Counted from the first letter of the stretch, positions 11,275 through 23,069 are shown. The stretch: 64,000 nt of DNA from Rugalucina vietnamica (GCA_964017185.1 OZ024876.1:28612278-28676277), one strand, 5' to 3'. Numbers and translations are program-made. The notes: a model not told the origin generated them from the sequence alone.

Positions 11275-11508
11275 GAGCATGTGCATGAGAAAACCAACAA
11301 TTTGGGTTCCGACCAGGTCCGACACAAACCAGGCTGTACAGTCACACAAGATGGCCAGAGGCTGGAAATTTTGGATTTAGAAAGTAGAGGAATTGTACTA
11401 TCCGTGTAGCGAAAACAAAGGCGCTGATCAGCTTCGCGGTTACCGCGAAGCTGATCTGCGCCTTTGTTTTCGTCCAAGCATTTTGTTGGTTTTCCCATGC
11501 GGCGGCTC
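11275..11508 (+). mobile_element. MITE family A, full-length copy with ATTT duplication
   Basis: Exactly 234 bases between two ATTT (11271-11274 and 11509-11512). The palindrome is the TTCGCGG/CCGCGAA type and perfect. The right inner end is 'catttttg..ttggttttccc'. This is one of the copies that define the element ends. Confidence 0.93.
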
Positions 11509-11514
11509 ATTTGA

Positions 11515-12640
11515 TATTAAGACTTTAGTACAAAAGATTTTATCATTTACAGGCAAAATTTATTTTATCAGTTATAATACCAAACATCTTATATATCATC
11601 AGAGTCGCCAAACTAATTTATGGTGTATATTTTATCACATTAAAATATTTAAATAGTGCCACATGGCTGTGGGGATTATGAAGAAACTTGCATTCATATT
11701 TTTTCTACCCTACAACAGTGTTGCCTCCCAGTTGTTCCACTGTATGAGACTCGTGTGTGCCCTTCTTTCGTATTATAAGGCCTTTCAATACCTATGTGTA
11801 TCTGCATATCACTTAATTTTTGAGCTTTCAAAGAAAAATGTTCCACTTTCACTATGTAAACATCTCCTGTACTGGTGATGTCACTGTGCAAAGACTGGCA
11901 CACTGGTAGAAAGTGGCTAATCAAAATGTCAGATTTTCTGCAACTAGCCAATTCTTTGAACTTTCGTTATCGTTCGATAACCAATGCTCGTGGCATGTCT
12001 GTCAGCAAAACAGACCAATCATAATTAGCCTAACGGTAAACGGTTTGACATTCGGCACGTGTCGGGGTCACGTGACCTTAATTAGAACATGGCCATAACG
12101 GACCTCTCGTGCTATACCGGTGCAAGTTTCAATGCGAAAGGCCAGGAAAGGTCAGGGAATTCTGGCAGTTGCAAGACATTCGATAAAGCTGAAACTGGCA
12201 TTAGATGTATATTTGTATAGAATATACCGCTGTTGATTTAGTATATTGGCAAAGTATCGAAGACCGAATTTGTATCGTTACTGTGGGGCTATGTACCGTT
12301 ATCTTGCCTTATCTTTAGATTGTTTATAGATGCTGTCAAGATAAGTAAATGCCATTCCAACGGACCCGATAGCTAAAAGCACCGAAACTCTCTGCCAGAA
12401 TTATACATAGAGTCGTACCGTGAATACACTGTTTTTGCTATTGCGGCTGCGGGCAAAGCATCATACAAGTCTTCTATGGACATTGTCCATGTTTGTTTCC
12501 CCATTCGAAAGCGATTTTAAATGAAATTAGATTTTATGGTTGATGACTGAGTAACTGACAAGACGATTTTTTTTAAATAATTGCTGGTCAGACAAACACG
12601 GGTGACGGACTCTAGATCATTACTATACTGACATGTATAC
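11515..12640. other. No gene recognised
   Basis: Mixed-composition single-copy sequence. Short frames on both strands overlap and resemble no family. Confidence 0.4.
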
Positions 12641-12642
12641 GC

Positions 12643-12692
12643 CATGTCGGACCTCTTCGGAAACCACATTGATTGTTTTATCATGACGCGGC
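12643..12692 (-). mobile_element. MITE family A, terminal fragment
   Basis: Only the 5' end of the element is left, in reverse orientation ('gtcggacctcttcggaaacc' to 'atgacgcggctt'). Confidence 0.75.
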
Positions 12693-13104
12693 TTATAAGA
12701 TGTGAGCTTCTGGTAGTCTTTCGACCTTCCGTGGAAGCACCTGTCACGTAACGATAACCCTTCAATTGACTTCAAAGCATCTAACAGATTCAGAACACAA
12801 TGCAGACTTATTTGTTTCACCTTTTGCGATAAAAGTAAAACCAGAAGCCACTTTTCCACTCGAAGTGTCGTATTCAGCAGAGATATTCTCGAGGGAAAGA
12901 GGTGTGATTGCAAAAGGTGTGATTCAGTTATCAGCCAGCAGTTTCCGAAAGTGCTTGTGCGTTTCATCGTCGACAAAAGCTCAGTTACATGAACATCACG
13001 AGCTGATTAGCTCTAAAACCCGTGATTACAGTTTCCGACTTTCCTGTTGAAAGTTGCAAAATTACAGTATTTCACCTTTTGGCTCCATTTTGCCAAATCT
13101 AATG
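12693..13104. other. Unassigned stretch with overlapping short frames
   Basis: Two frames, plus 12766-13050 and minus 12976-12623, overlap on opposite strands. Neither resembles a known domain. A host exon cannot be excluded, but nothing supports one. Confidence 0.3.
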
Positions 13105-13329
13105 GGTCACTGAAGAGGCTTAAGTAGGACTTATACTTCATACTCCTTGTCCCGAATATCTGTACACAATGGAAAGGCACAGTGTTACACCTCAGTTCAG
13201 CTCAACTTAGCTCAAGTAGCCGAAACTGCGGTATGGCCCATCCCTTTTCTCATTAATATGCTCACTGCTCTTAAAGGATCTCAGTTATATTTTTATTCTT
13301 TTTGGTTGAATATATGCTGTCACAGTGAA

Positions 13330-13330
<1 letters not shown>
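13105..13330 (+). repeat. Interspersed repeat K, copy 1
   Basis: Shares 'cactgaagagg', 'gtagccgaaactgcggtatg', 'gctcactgctcttaaagga' and 'ctcagt..atttttatt' with the complement of 36300-36482. The copy carries extra sequence after 'aagaggctta' and is followed at 13328-13372 by about eleven AAAT units, which could be a retroposon tail. Confidence 0.7.
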
Positions 13331-13366
<36 letters not shown>

Positions 13367-13372
13367 AGGTTC
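13328..13372. repeat. (AAAT)n microsatellite
   Basis: Tandem AAAT units directly following repeat K. Confidence 0.95.
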
Positions 13373-13481
13373 AGTGAACCATTTTTGTGTTTTCGATTCT
13401 TACCTGAACTTTTGAAATTTGATTTGTAGAGATTCTCTCTTAGATCTTTCACTGCACATGTCTATATTCTTCAATCCACTT

Positions 13482-13628
13482 GAGCCGCGTCGTGAGAAAA
13501 CCAAAAGTGTGGTTTTCGAACAGATCCGACACAGGTTCGCTACACGTCTTCTACATAAATTTCAAGCTTCTATCCATCTTCTGTGCTTGCACAGTTAGGT
13601 TTGTGTCGGATCTGTTTGAAGCTCCACT
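13482..13628. mobile_element. MITE family A, fold-back chimera
   Basis: The left part is the 5' end of family A in plus orientation (GAGCCGCGTCGTGAG to 'atccgacacagg'). It then switches to the body of a reverse-oriented copy ('ttcgctacacg', 'aatttcaagcttc', 'ggtttgtgtcggatctg'). Both termini therefore derive from the same element end, and the palindromic core is absent. Confidence 0.75.
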
Positions 13629-13835
13629 GTCTATGTAGCCGATGCAATTGGTGATACCAATTCAAGATATAGAATGTACATGTCTCGAGTTCGGAACATT
13701 TCTTTCGAGCATGTTTTATTATGAAAAAAATTCTATGAAAGAAATGTGCACTAAATATGTATACACTGCACCAGGAAGGCCTGCCAATGAACAATTAACT
13801 ACCCCGACGGGCTTAGCTGTTACAGATACATGTAC

Positions 13836-14042
13836 CATTACCAAACTTGCCCTTGCAATATATAGAGTTTTTTTTTCACCGATATTTTACTTATTTTTGC
13901 TCAAAACATAGATCGTGGGTACACGTTAGAACCGCCTCGCCGAACTATGATTTGGATCCAAAATAAGAAAAAAAGGTGTATACCCCTATTTTTTCCATAT
14001 TAAAGTGGGGTATAAGGGGGTATTCGATATACAAACATGATG
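13836..14042 (-). mobile_element. MITE family B, copy 1
   Basis: Family B read on its plus strand is CATCAGGAAAACATGTCCGTG, a 'cccacttttatatag..gtgggg' stem, 'ttattttgctccaaaacata', a central palindrome around 'accgcctcggcgaggcggt', then 'atctctgtatattgcatggg' and CAAGTTTTCGTAATG. This copy is reversed. It has lost one half of the central palindrome and part of its distal end. Confidence 0.8.
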
Positions 14043-14110
14043 ACTGTAACTATGGACATGAATCTATGCATGTTAACCAATCAATGTACTTGGTGTATAC
14101 TTATATATTT

Positions 14111-14344
14111 GAGCCACCTCGTGGGAAACCCAACAATGTGGTTTCCGAACTGGTCTGACACAAATCAGGCTGCACAGTCACAGAAGCAGGCTAGACGCTT
14201 GAAATTTCGGATTTAAGAAGAAGAAGGATTGTACTATATGTTCAGCGAAAACAAAGGCGCTGATCAGCTGTGCAGTTACTGCACAGCTGATCTGCGGCTT
14301 TGTTTTCGTATATGCAAATTGTTGGTTTTCCCATGAGGAGGCTC
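14111..14344 (+). mobile_element. MITE family A, full-length copy with ATTT duplication
   Basis: 234 bases between ATTT at 14107-14110 and 14345-14348. The palindrome is of the second type, TGTGCAG/CTGCACA, with both arms matching each other. Confidence 0.93.
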
Positions 14345-14600
14345 ATTTAGTACTCTACTGGTGATACATCATATGATGGTTAGCGAATCATAAATCTTTT
14401 TAGCAAAAAATCAACAAATAAATATCATGTTATAGTCGAAAATCTTCGTCAACGGGCAACGACGACAGCAAAAGGTGCGAAGAAAAATGTGGTAAACGTC
14501 CGTTTGCGTATGTCGACTATTTTTAGAAGATTTATTAATCTGGTGAAGAGAATGTTCGTCTTTTGAATGTTCTCTCCAGCTATTCTTTGCTATTTTACAA

Positions 14601-15025
14601 GAGCCGCATCAAGAGAAAACAGGTCTTCGGGATTTCCGACCAGGTCTATTTTATGGAGCTGGATAGTTTTCAGAAGTTTTTCTGGATTCTGACTAATGAA
14701 AACTCTGATATACTTCACAAACTTGGTCAGTATCTGTATGAACATTTGGATTAATACATTGTTTTATTGGGTGTTATATATGATTGTTTTTAGTTTGTGT
14801 TTTCTCATCTCTGATTTGGATTTCCTCTCTTATTCTCTGTACAACATCTTTGTATGCCCTTGCTGGGTCCAAAATTGGTCAAATAAAGTCTTGTATCTTG
14901 TATCTTATATACAGTCACAGCAGTAGGATACAAGCTTTGGAGGAAGGTGGTTAAGGCTATCCAGCACAGCTGATATGCGCCTTTGATTTGCATAGGCAAA
15001 ACTTGTTTTCTCATTACGAGGCTGA
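14601..15025 (+). mobile_element. MITE family A copy split by a LINE
   Basis: The first part, 14601-14647, runs from GAGCCGCATC to 'gaccaggtct'. The element resumes at about 14910 ('tacagtcacag') and runs to the worn end 'cattacgaggctgat'. Half of the palindrome is lost. The missing middle is replaced by the LINE tail at 14648-14908, so the MITE is the older of the two. Confidence 0.78.
14648..14908 (+). mobile_element. LINE 3' end inserted into a family A MITE
   Basis: The open frame ends in a C-terminal segment ELDSFQKFFWILTNENSDIL, followed by HKLGQYLYEHLD and a stop at 14754. This WILTNE ending is usual for reverse transcriptases of Jockey/CR1-like LINEs. A ~150-base 3' UTR follows, ending in AATAAA and repeated TTGTATC units. 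The insertion is strongly 5'-truncated, only ~260 bases long. Confidence 0.82.
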
Positions 15026-15217
15026 TATAGCTTTTGGGATCGTGACAGAATGCGAAGCCATACTTAAATGCTGCGTGGTCAGTGTCCAAAAGACCATTCG
15101 AGAAACTGATCATTAAGTTATAGATCCTAATCGCAACGGCTCAATTCAGGAATTCCATATACCATATAATTGTACATAATTGTGAACTGGATAGGACAAA
15201 TATGGTAAAACACAGTT

Positions 15218-15498
15218 TATTGCGAAAACTTGCCCATGTAATATACAGAGATTTTTTTCAGCTGTAAAAAAAATCTAAAACTTCATTAGATTTTTTTGTA
15301 TATTTTTCTTATTTTTGCTCAAAACATAGATTGTGGGTACTCGTTAGAACCGCCTCGCCGAGGCGGTTCTAACGAGTACCCACAATCTATGTTTTGGAGC
15401 AAAAATAAGAAAATGGGTATACCCCTGCATACCCATTTTTTTTCTATATAAAAGTGGGGTTTAAGGGGTATATATTGCACGGACATGTTTTCCTGATG
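15218..15498 (-). mobile_element. MITE family B, copy 2, full length
   Basis: 281 bases, the same size as the copy at 57685. The central palindrome 'gaaccgcctcgccgaggcggttc' with its 'cccacaatctatgttttg' extension is complete. Confidence 0.88.
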
Positions 15499-15832
15499 TA
15501 GACGTTGCACTACAGAAAAGAATACCAACGTGCATGTATACATGATGTTATTTCATAATGACATATGTGATATGTCTTTTCGATAACTTTTCTAGTTCGT
15601 TCTAATTTATCTATTTCACTTTTTCTGGTTGTTTTTGTACAAGCTTTGTGACAGGTAACTCGTGTCAAACCTAACGATTAAAACAGATCATAAATTTCAT
15701 CGTCTTAAAAATCTAGTTTTTTTTTTGTCGAAAGTAAGAATATAAAGTCCATCAATTGATGCCTTTGAAAATTCCCGTTTTTAAAGGACACTACGCGGGT
15801 AAGAGTAGGACGATACTCTAGATATTCCATTT

Positions 15833-16068
15833 GAGCCGCGACGCCCGGAAACCGCACCTCGGGGTTTCCTACCAAGTTCGACATGAACCGGCCTGTACAG
15901 TATCGAGAAAAGGCTAGGAGCTTGAAATTTTGTATTTAGCAAGAGGAGATATTGTACTATACGTGGAGCGAAAACAAAGACGCTGATCAGCTGTGCAGTT
16001 ACTGCACAGCTGATCTGCGCATTTGTTTTCGCATTGGCAAAAATCCGGGCTTCTCGTGACGCGACAAG
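15833..16068 (+). mobile_element. MITE family A copy
   Basis: Carries the alternative 'cctcggggtttcc' left end paired with 'aaaatccgggctt' at the right end. The core is TGTGCAG/CTGCACA. The last bases are worn (GCGACAAGG), so no target duplication can be read. Confidence 0.87.
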
Positions 16069-16618
16069 GTGTTCAGCTCTTTTCCAGCAACGTGGCTATC
16101 CAGTTTTCATCGACAAAAATAAAAATGGCGAGCACAGCAGAGTGGAAGACATAATAAACAAACACTATAGAGACAAATATCAACAGAGCCGCCTTGGAAC
16201 GTAAGGAAATTAATTACTAAAGGACGATGTGCATGTTCGTTTTCAGATTTTTTCCGGGAACAATGACATTCTACAATAACGAGATTTTCCTCGAATATGG
16301 CACTAATATTCTATTAAAATACAGAAGATTCTGATTGGGTTAATGTGCTAAATAATTATAGCCTGACTTAAACGAATTACAATAAGTCCCGAGAGTTTAA
16401 GAAACACAGCTAAAATCATATTATGAAAACAAGAAATCACTTGTAAATAACACCATAAAGTGCCCATCACAGCGAAGATGATTTCATTTACACCTCCTTT
16501 GAAGACTTGACTTATGGAAGTGTTACTCTGTGATTATGCTACTGAAACGAACCCTGGGACGTCCGACCAGATAATGACTTGAAATGGACTTCTGTTCTTC
16601 CTGGGTTTTTATGATGAT
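16069..16618. other. No gene recognised
   Basis: Single-copy-looking sequence. An AAAATGGCGAGC start context at 16123 opens only an eight-codon frame (MASTAEWK, then a stop). Confidence 0.4.
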
Positions 16619-17850
16619 TTTTTTTTTCATTCATGCGTAGTGGTTCTATCTCCGTATAGAACGTTATTGGTCGTTCGTCTCTCCCTAATGAGAAAGACCA
16701 TCATTATTTCTTGAATGGGTTCGTGTGTGTTGGTGAGTTTTTTATGGCTGACTAGGTCAATTCTAGCTCTAAACTGTCGGTTGCAAGGAGAGCAAGTCAG
16801 TGTCATGGAATCAGCTGGTGACTCTTTGGTATTGGCTTTGCGTTCTCTGCGCTTTCTATTCTCTTTTTTTTTCATACAGAGCTGCTCCTTTGTTGATGAG
16901 ACCTCGCCACTTTGATCGCTCATGTGCAGTATGTTCCCAAGACCCAATTGGTATGTCGAAATTCTTCAGAGAGGCTTTGAGGGTGTCTTTGTAGCGTTTT
17001 TTCTGGCCACATTGAGAGCGCTTTCCCTCTTGTAGTTCTCCATAGAAGACTTTCTTTGGAAGTCGCTCATCAGGCATTCTTATAACATGGCCAGTCCACC
17101 TTACCTGTGCTAGCTTTAAGACAGTATGCATGATTTGCATCCCTGCTTTCTTCAGGACCTCCGTGTCTGGAATCTTGTCTTGCCACTTGATTTTTAAGAG
17201 CTTTCTCAAACAGCTTAAGTGGAAATGGATTAGTCTCTTGGCATGACGCTGGTATACTGTCCAGGTCTCACATGCATACAATAGGGTTGGCAGTACCACA
17301 GCCTTGTAGACTTTCAGCTTGGTGTCAAGCTTGATTCCATTTCGCTCCCAGACATTTGCACGGAGTCTTCCAAATGCCACACTGGCTTTTGCAATTCAGG
17401 CAGTGACCTCATCATCAATGTGCACTGCTCTGGAAAGAGTGCTTCCCATGTAGGTGAATTTATCAACAACTTCCAGTTTTTGTCCATTCACAGTGATGGT
17501 TGGTTCATCGTACGGTTTTCCAGGTGCTGGTTGGTGTGCAACCTCTGCATTTTTGTGCTGATTGTGAGATCATAGTTATCACATGACTGTGAGACTTGAT
17601 CCATGGCTCTTTGCATTTTTGCCTCTGAGCTGGCATTCTTATCCATATCATCTGCATAGAGGAGCTCATCTAGCACATCAGTCTGCACCCTAGTTTTGGC
17701 TTGCAACCTTCTAAGGTTGAATATATTGCCATCAAAACAGAACCTGATAGGAAACCCAGTGTCACTGTCATGAGCATGGCAGAAAACATCATGCTGAACA
17801 GTGTTGGTGCCATAACACAGCCCTGTTTGACCCCATTCGTTACCTCAAAG
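16619..17850 (-). mobile_element. LINE with C-terminal zinc finger, broken copy
   Basis: Minus-strand pieces, in order, give GVKQGCVMAPTLF (reverse transcriptase, near 17830), DVLDELLYADDM (catalytic box, near 17660), the 174-codon frame 17380-16856 (LLYACETWTVYQRHAKRL, IKWQDKIPDTEVLKKAG, RWTGHVIRMPD), and a C2H2-like end LTCSPCNRQFRARIDLVSHK. The 3' end has a poly-A run (16619-16628 as T). Several frame changes separate the pieces. It belongs to the same family as 45870-47850, at high identity. The clade is uncertain (RTE-like or I-group) because the endonuclease part is absent. Confidence 0.85.
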
Positions 17851-18595
17851 GGTTCTAACTTCAGAGAACGTTATTACTATGTTATAGAAACGATTAAAAG
17901 TGTCAATAAACTAATCAATATCAAATACGTAAATACCAGCATCCTAAAGCAGCGTTGTCACGTTCGGATGCACTATTGGAGCAAAATGTTTGAAACAAAA
18001 TAATAATTGTGTATTGAAGTTTTTTATTATTTTTTTTATTTTTTTCCATATTTTCGGTGTTTTTTTTTTTTTTTTTTTTTTTTTAAATCCACCGATTATC
18101 AATATAAAATCATACAATACGACAAAACGCGAATAAAATCTCAATAAAATTATGACAGTGGTGGGTAGCGGACCATAGTAATTGAGGTGTAACAATCTTT
18201 GATAGAGTTATCAAAAAACCTCAACAAAGGTAGTTTAGTATCATAAACCATGTTAGTACCGGGGCCTCAGCCCTATTAAAGGGAGATAACATCGGAATGT
18301 GACAAACTCGAATAGATCTATTGATTAACTTCATATACAGACACAATTTTAGATTAAAATTTGATTTTAATTTATTTTACGGTGCCTGCATGCCGTGCTG
18401 GTTTTTGGTATTATGTTATTTCAAGGGATGTAGGGATTAGTTTTAGTGCAATAAATTTTAAATAAAAATAAAATTATACTCGCCCAGAGCTCAGTAAAAT
18501 TATCAAGATACAGCTATGCTGACGAGATTTGAAAAAAAAAACAAAAAAACAAAACAAAAAAAAAAAAAAACAGCGCTACAACATAGGTCATTTAT
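17851..18595. other. A/T-rich spacer with homopolymers
   Basis: Contains a 24-base T run (18061-18084) and an A-rich run (18530-18570). No gene seen. 'TTAAAGGGAGATAAC' at 18277 is a word common at MITE ends, but no partner was found. Confidence 0.45.
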
Positions 18596-20165
18596 TATAT
18601 CTGAATCTGAATCTGAATAGTTTACTGGTGACACGCCAAATGACATTATTTCACCAGGGGGTTCGGATGGGGGGGAAATTAGTCCCTTGAACGCACGAGT
18701 GAAGCGAACTTGGACACACAGTCATCAGACATTTCAGCAGAGGAGACAAGTGAATCAGGGAGGTCATTCCAGTCCCTGATAGTCTGTGGAAAGAAACTAC
18801 TTTTGTACGCTTCTTTGCTAGCTGAAGGTATCTGAAAAGCCAAAGAGTGTTGATTTCTACAACGCCTATTCTTTGGGATAAGGTCATCTGTGGGTATTCT
18901 GGCTTTACCCTTTAGACCTTTGTATAGCAATATAAGTCTACTATCCTTCCTCCTTTTCTTAAGAGATTCCCATTTCAGTTGACCTAAAATGCCAGTCATG
19001 CTCCCAGTTTCAAAAACATAATTTCCCGTCACAAACCTTGCCGCACGATTTTGGACCTTTTCCAGTTCTTCCTGGAGGCCATGAGTGTGAGGGTTCCAAA
19101 CTGAGCTTCCATATTCCAAGACCGGCCGCACCAGTCCTTTATAAGCTGCTTCTTTCACATCTGGGGGACAAGAATACAAATTTCTCCTCAAGAATCCGAG
19201 AGTTCTGTTAGCCTTTGTACAAACATTGGAAATACGAGTATTCCATTTCAAATCATTTGTGATAGTTACACCCAGGTATTTTATGCTTTCAACGTTTTCC
19301 AGTAAAGTGCCCTCAAGGGTGTAGTTAGCCTGTATCTTACTAGACCGTTTATTTGTCAGCTGCATCATGTTGCATTTGACGGGTTGAAATCTCATTCCCC
19401 ATTTTCTAGCCCAACTGCCTAGGCGATCAATGTCTCTTTGAAGTTTCAATGTATCCTCTTCATTCTTGATTTCACGATAGCAAACACAATCATCAGCAAA
19501 GAGTCTTATTTCAGACTCGATGTCTGCTGAGATGTCATTTATATACAAGGAAAACAGCAAGGGGCCGAGAACGGTGCCCTGAGGGACACCCGACACAACT
19601 GGAGCCCAATCCGATTTAATACCATTAACCACTACCCTTTGTTGTCTGAAACAAAGGAAAGCATTTATCCAATTCAGTGTTGTTCCACCTATTCCATAGC
19701 TGAACAATTTGCTTTTAAGGAGTTCATGGGGAGGAGTATCGAAAGCCTTTTCAAAATCGAGTATAAAAGTGTCGACCTGGCCTTTTTTGTCTAAGATTTT
19801 GGCCCAGTCATTTATCACTGTAGTCAACTGAGTTTCACAGCTATGCCATTTCCTAAATGCGTGTTGCCTGTCCGACAGGAGTTCATGTTCATCAAGATGG
19901 GCCATAATATTTGAGCATACAATATGTTCAAGAAGCTTACAAGGAATGCATGTCAAAGAAACAGGGCGGTAATTGCGGGCAAGTGACCTGTCGCCCTTCT
20001 TAAACAGGGGGCAAATATTAGCAAGAGACCATTCTTTAGGAATTTCACCTGTATCAATTGACTGCTGGAAGAGATGGGCGAATACCGGCCCTAATTCCAT
20101 AGCCAGTTCCTTTAGGACTCTGGGATGAAGCTCATCAGGCCCTAAGGCTTTAGACGGGTTTAATT
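18596..20165 (-). mobile_element. 5'-truncated Jockey/CR1-like LINE, young-looking
   Basis: Runs from within the reverse transcriptase N-terminus (KALGPDELHPRVLKELA, just upstream of the ORF's first Met) to a 3' tail of repeated TTCAGA units (18596-18618 on the plus strand). The single frame is unbroken over almost all of the insert, indicating a recent copy. No clear target duplication could be read. Confidence 0.9.
18679..20100 (-). CDS. LINE reverse transcriptase, 473 codons, N-terminus missing
   Basis: RNA-directed DNA polymerase of a non-LTR retrotransposon, the enzyme that copies the element into nicked chromosomal DNA. Visible blocks are NYRPVSLT (res ~42), QHAFRKWHSCETQL (~78), TFILDFEKAFDTPPHELL (~111, catalytic Asp motif), SGVPQGTVLGPLLFSLYIND (~168), EIRLFADDC (~196, the A/YxDD box as FADD), CNMMQLTNKR and KYLGVTI (~244-275). 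The C-terminal domain has RPVLEYGSSVWNP (~318) and ends normally (DWNDLPDSLVSS..RSRD, stop). The first Met is internal: the frame is open upstream to about 20160, where the insertion is truncated. Endonuclease and ORF1 are absent, so the copy cannot be autonomous. Confidence 0.9.
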   Translation of the reverse strand: MELGPVFAHLFQQSIDTGEIPKEWSLANICPLFKKGDRSLARNYRPVSLTCIPCKLLEHIVCSNIMAHLDEHELLSDRQHAFRKWHSCETQLTTVINDWAKILDKKGQVDTFILDFEKAFDTPPHELLKSKLFSYGIGGTTLNWINAFLCFRQQRVVVNGIKSDWAPVVSGVPQGTVLGPLLFSLYINDISADIESEIRLFADDCVCYREIKNEEDTLKLQRDIDRLGSWARKWGMRFQPVKCNMMQLTNKRSSKIQANYTLEGTLLENVESIKYLGVTITNDLKWNTRISNVCTKANRTLGFLRRNLYSCPPDVKEAAYKGLVRPVLEYGSSVWNPHTHGLQEELEKVQNRAARFVTGNYVFETGSMTGILGQLKWESLKKRRKDSRLILLYKGLKGKARIPTDDLIPKNRRCRNQHSLAFQIPSASKEAYKSSFFPQTIRDWNDLPDSLVSSAEMSDDCVSKFASLVRSRD

Positions 20166-20546
20166 ATGTTAAAATTCATTGAAATCCCTGAAATTTGGAT
20201 TTCTGGGACAGAATGATTCATTATCGACTATAAGTAATTATTCTTAACGAACCTGGGCATGAATAACTTTGGGCCGGCCACGCGCCACAGTAGGGTCTGC
20301 GGCCCTTAGTCTCGTAGTCCATGTGACATTTGTATCGGTGTTCTGACTTATAATCACATCTCCGTTACCAATAGCAAAAGGATTTTTTTTTCATTCCGCT
20401 TACAGAAACGTGTCACGAAGATGACGTTGACGGATGGCGTTTTATTTTATACTTTACAGTGAAAACCAATGTTTATCAAAACTTGATAAAATTGGTATTT
20501 TCAATGATATGAAATTTCACTGATATCAAATCTCACTGATGAGTTG

Positions 20547-20583
<37 letters not shown>

Positions 20584-21512
20584 CTCATGCTGCGCACTCG
20601 TGAAAATTCTGATGTTCAACTCACTCGATGAAATATATTTGGTATTCACCTCAAAAAAGCAAATATCCTCTATATCCTGCCTCACGGTAGGTAGATGTGG
20701 CACAGCAAGACGTGACCTATCAGTACACGAACCTGCCACACGTTGTTTCAGACGTGAAAATTAAAGGTAACGCAATGTCACTTTCATTTCAACCAAACTA
20801 CGTGAACCCTGCTTTTATTATTTGCCCTTTGCACTGGTTCAAATAGACACTGTCCTGGCATTTTTTTAAAACATAAATTATTTGTTTTACAACTGGCCCA
20901 TGCATTCAAGGGATATAAATCAGTCAATGACGTGTGGACAACTTGCACGGGATGCACAAAACTTTTGGTATGGTGACGTCGGATGTTTTTGTGCGTATAT
21001 GAGACAGCTATAATAAATATATTTGCGAAAGTTTGGCCGACTACAGTCACGCACTTTTCGGGAAAAAACACAAAATCATGGTGTAGCGTCTTTTAATCTC
21101 GTCAGTATATGTAACTAAAGACCAAGGCCTAACACGAAACACTGTCAAGAGTAATTGCTTCAGCGTTGATGGGGGGAGGGGGGGGGGGGGGCGTTTGGAA
21201 TGAATTATGAGTTAAGATTCAAGCTTATATCGGTGGTACAAGTTCGCAAACTTGTTTAAGTACACGCCCGTAACACAAGAGGCGACACAAATGTCGTAAA
21301 TTTTATACTCAGATTTATTTGAAATAAATTAATTGCTCTATATTTTCAATTTAGAAAATAATATATTAATATGGTTCAGCTATTTAAAGAAATGCGGAGC
21401 CTGAGTTTCAAAGATTAATGTCAGAATGGTAAATGATACAGCACACTGGGTATTAAAGCACTTCATGAGCCCAAAGTCACCGCAGTGCATACAAAATTCC
21501 GCATTTAACATG
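20166..21512. other. No gene recognised
   Basis: Contains a poly-A run (20547-20580) just after 'cactgatgag', and a G run (21173-21191). The 95-codon minus-strand frame at 20784-21071 resembles nothing. Confidence 0.45.
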
Positions 21513-21517
21513 TTTTA

Positions 21518-21733
21518 CTCATTTAAGCCTTGTGTTCTTCTTATGTTATGGGACATAGGCAAACAGCATAGCCCCAGATGTGACGCATCAGAACGCTGCG
21601 TCCCATCTGGGACTATTCTGTTAGCTTAAAGGAAATTTAAAAAAAAAATCCTGATACCCCTAAAATGACAATGGGCTCGATCAAATGATAACGCCGGGAA
21701 CCCGGATGAGAAAGCCTATTCGTCGCTTATGGG
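21518..21733 (-). mobile_element. piggyBac-like MITE (family F), copy 1
   Basis: Ends CTCATTTAAGCC and ..CTTATGGG, followed by TTAA. It has a central hairpin 'cccagatgtgacgc ... gcgtcccatctggg' within 'ggcaaacagcatag' flanks. One side of the TTAA duplication is mutated (TTTA). It shares its arrangement with 25450-25673 and 61145-61356. Confidence 0.7.
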
Positions 21734-22205
21734 TTAATCAATAATAAACCCCTTCTTGAGACCCAAACGAGAAATAGATGAGAGGAGTGCCACAAACAAC
21801 AAAATAATCTGACAATAGGAACATACATGTATCGTAAACTGAAAGACAGCTACACGTACATGTACTGATAATTCAAAGATGCATGATAATAAGGCTATAC
21901 CATTTTTCGCACGAACAGGTAAATAACGGTAAATAAATGCAATCTGTAGAGGCGAACGATAGCGTTGCACATTGAAAAAAGCAATAATATCTAAAGGTTT
22001 GCAGTAAATACGTCTTATACCTTATGACTACGTAACTAATGGGAAGTTATTTTCCAAACCTGTAAACCCTAAAACGCGGGTGAGTCGATATTGTTTGTTA
22101 ATAACGGTTTCCTTAGATCTGTAAACGATTTATACCGTAACAAAATAAAATATCTTCATATTAAAATATCTAAATATCGGCAATAAACTAAAGGAGCAGC
22201 GGATC

Positions 22206-22240
<35 letters not shown>

Positions 22241-22838
22241 TTTTCCATTTAATAATGCATTCTTGTTGTAGACTTAAATTAGTTTAAGGTGCTCGTATGA
22301 CAAGAAACAAGTAATGTCTGGTTTCAAAAGAGCGGAGAGCATTTTACCACTGTGACGGCATTGCTAAGTCTAATGCTCACCTATAATTGACAGGTTGAAA
22401 TGTTCGAAATGCTTCTTGATGTCATATGTCTTGTAGTGTCATAAATTTACATGTTCTAAACCTGATATAAGAACAACCTTGTTTGGAAATTAAGGCGACT
22501 GGATGTCTCTTGCAATTTTTTGCAGGACTGTAATGTCTTTTCCAGGTTTTTGATAACACATTTTAAAAGTCTGTGTCTGTATTGAATTGACTTATCTGTC
22601 GTGAAATTTCATCCTTGCGCCCATTTTTATTTGGCAATTGTGACACGTGTAACGTGTTCTCGAAACATCTTTGGCACTGATTAAATGCCGCAAGTGCACA
22701 TCTACAGCCTAGAAACTGAGCAGAGATTGGCGCGACGTGTACCAAGGTCTCTCTATACACAGGTATATAGACAGACTAGTGTATAGGCAGACCTTGCGTG
22801 TACGAATGTGAAGACTTGACCTTGATATTGGCATTGGC
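21734..22838. other. No gene recognised; (TTTA)n at 22207-22243
   Basis: Single-copy-looking sequence with one TTTA microsatellite. The frames at 21734-21970 and 22563-22760 are unsupported. Confidence 0.45.
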
Positions 22839-22942
22839 CTTCAAAAATAGCGTCTGTCTGTGGATTGTACATTACGTAATGGTAATATGCCTTCAAAAAT
22901 AGCGTCTGTCTGTGGATTGTACACTAAGTAATGGTAATATGT
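22839..22942 (+). repeat. 52-bp perfect-register tandem duplication
   Basis: Two 52-base units starting 'ccttcaaaaatagcgtctgt' differ at only a few positions (attacgtaa against actaagtaa). Confidence 0.92.
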
Positions 22943-23069
22943 CTTTGAGACGTTCGCCCACGCACTGTCTTGGAACTACATGCATGTATGACGTCAGCTC
23001 ATGACCGTGGAGGTTAACGGTCATATCCTAAGGTTTTGATATTGTAAAACTGAAGTAGACATTTATTAA

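Noticed and set aside
12623-13050. Overlapping frames on opposite strands as a host exon
   Set aside because: Neither shows a recognisable domain, and splice sites do not bracket either frame convincingly.
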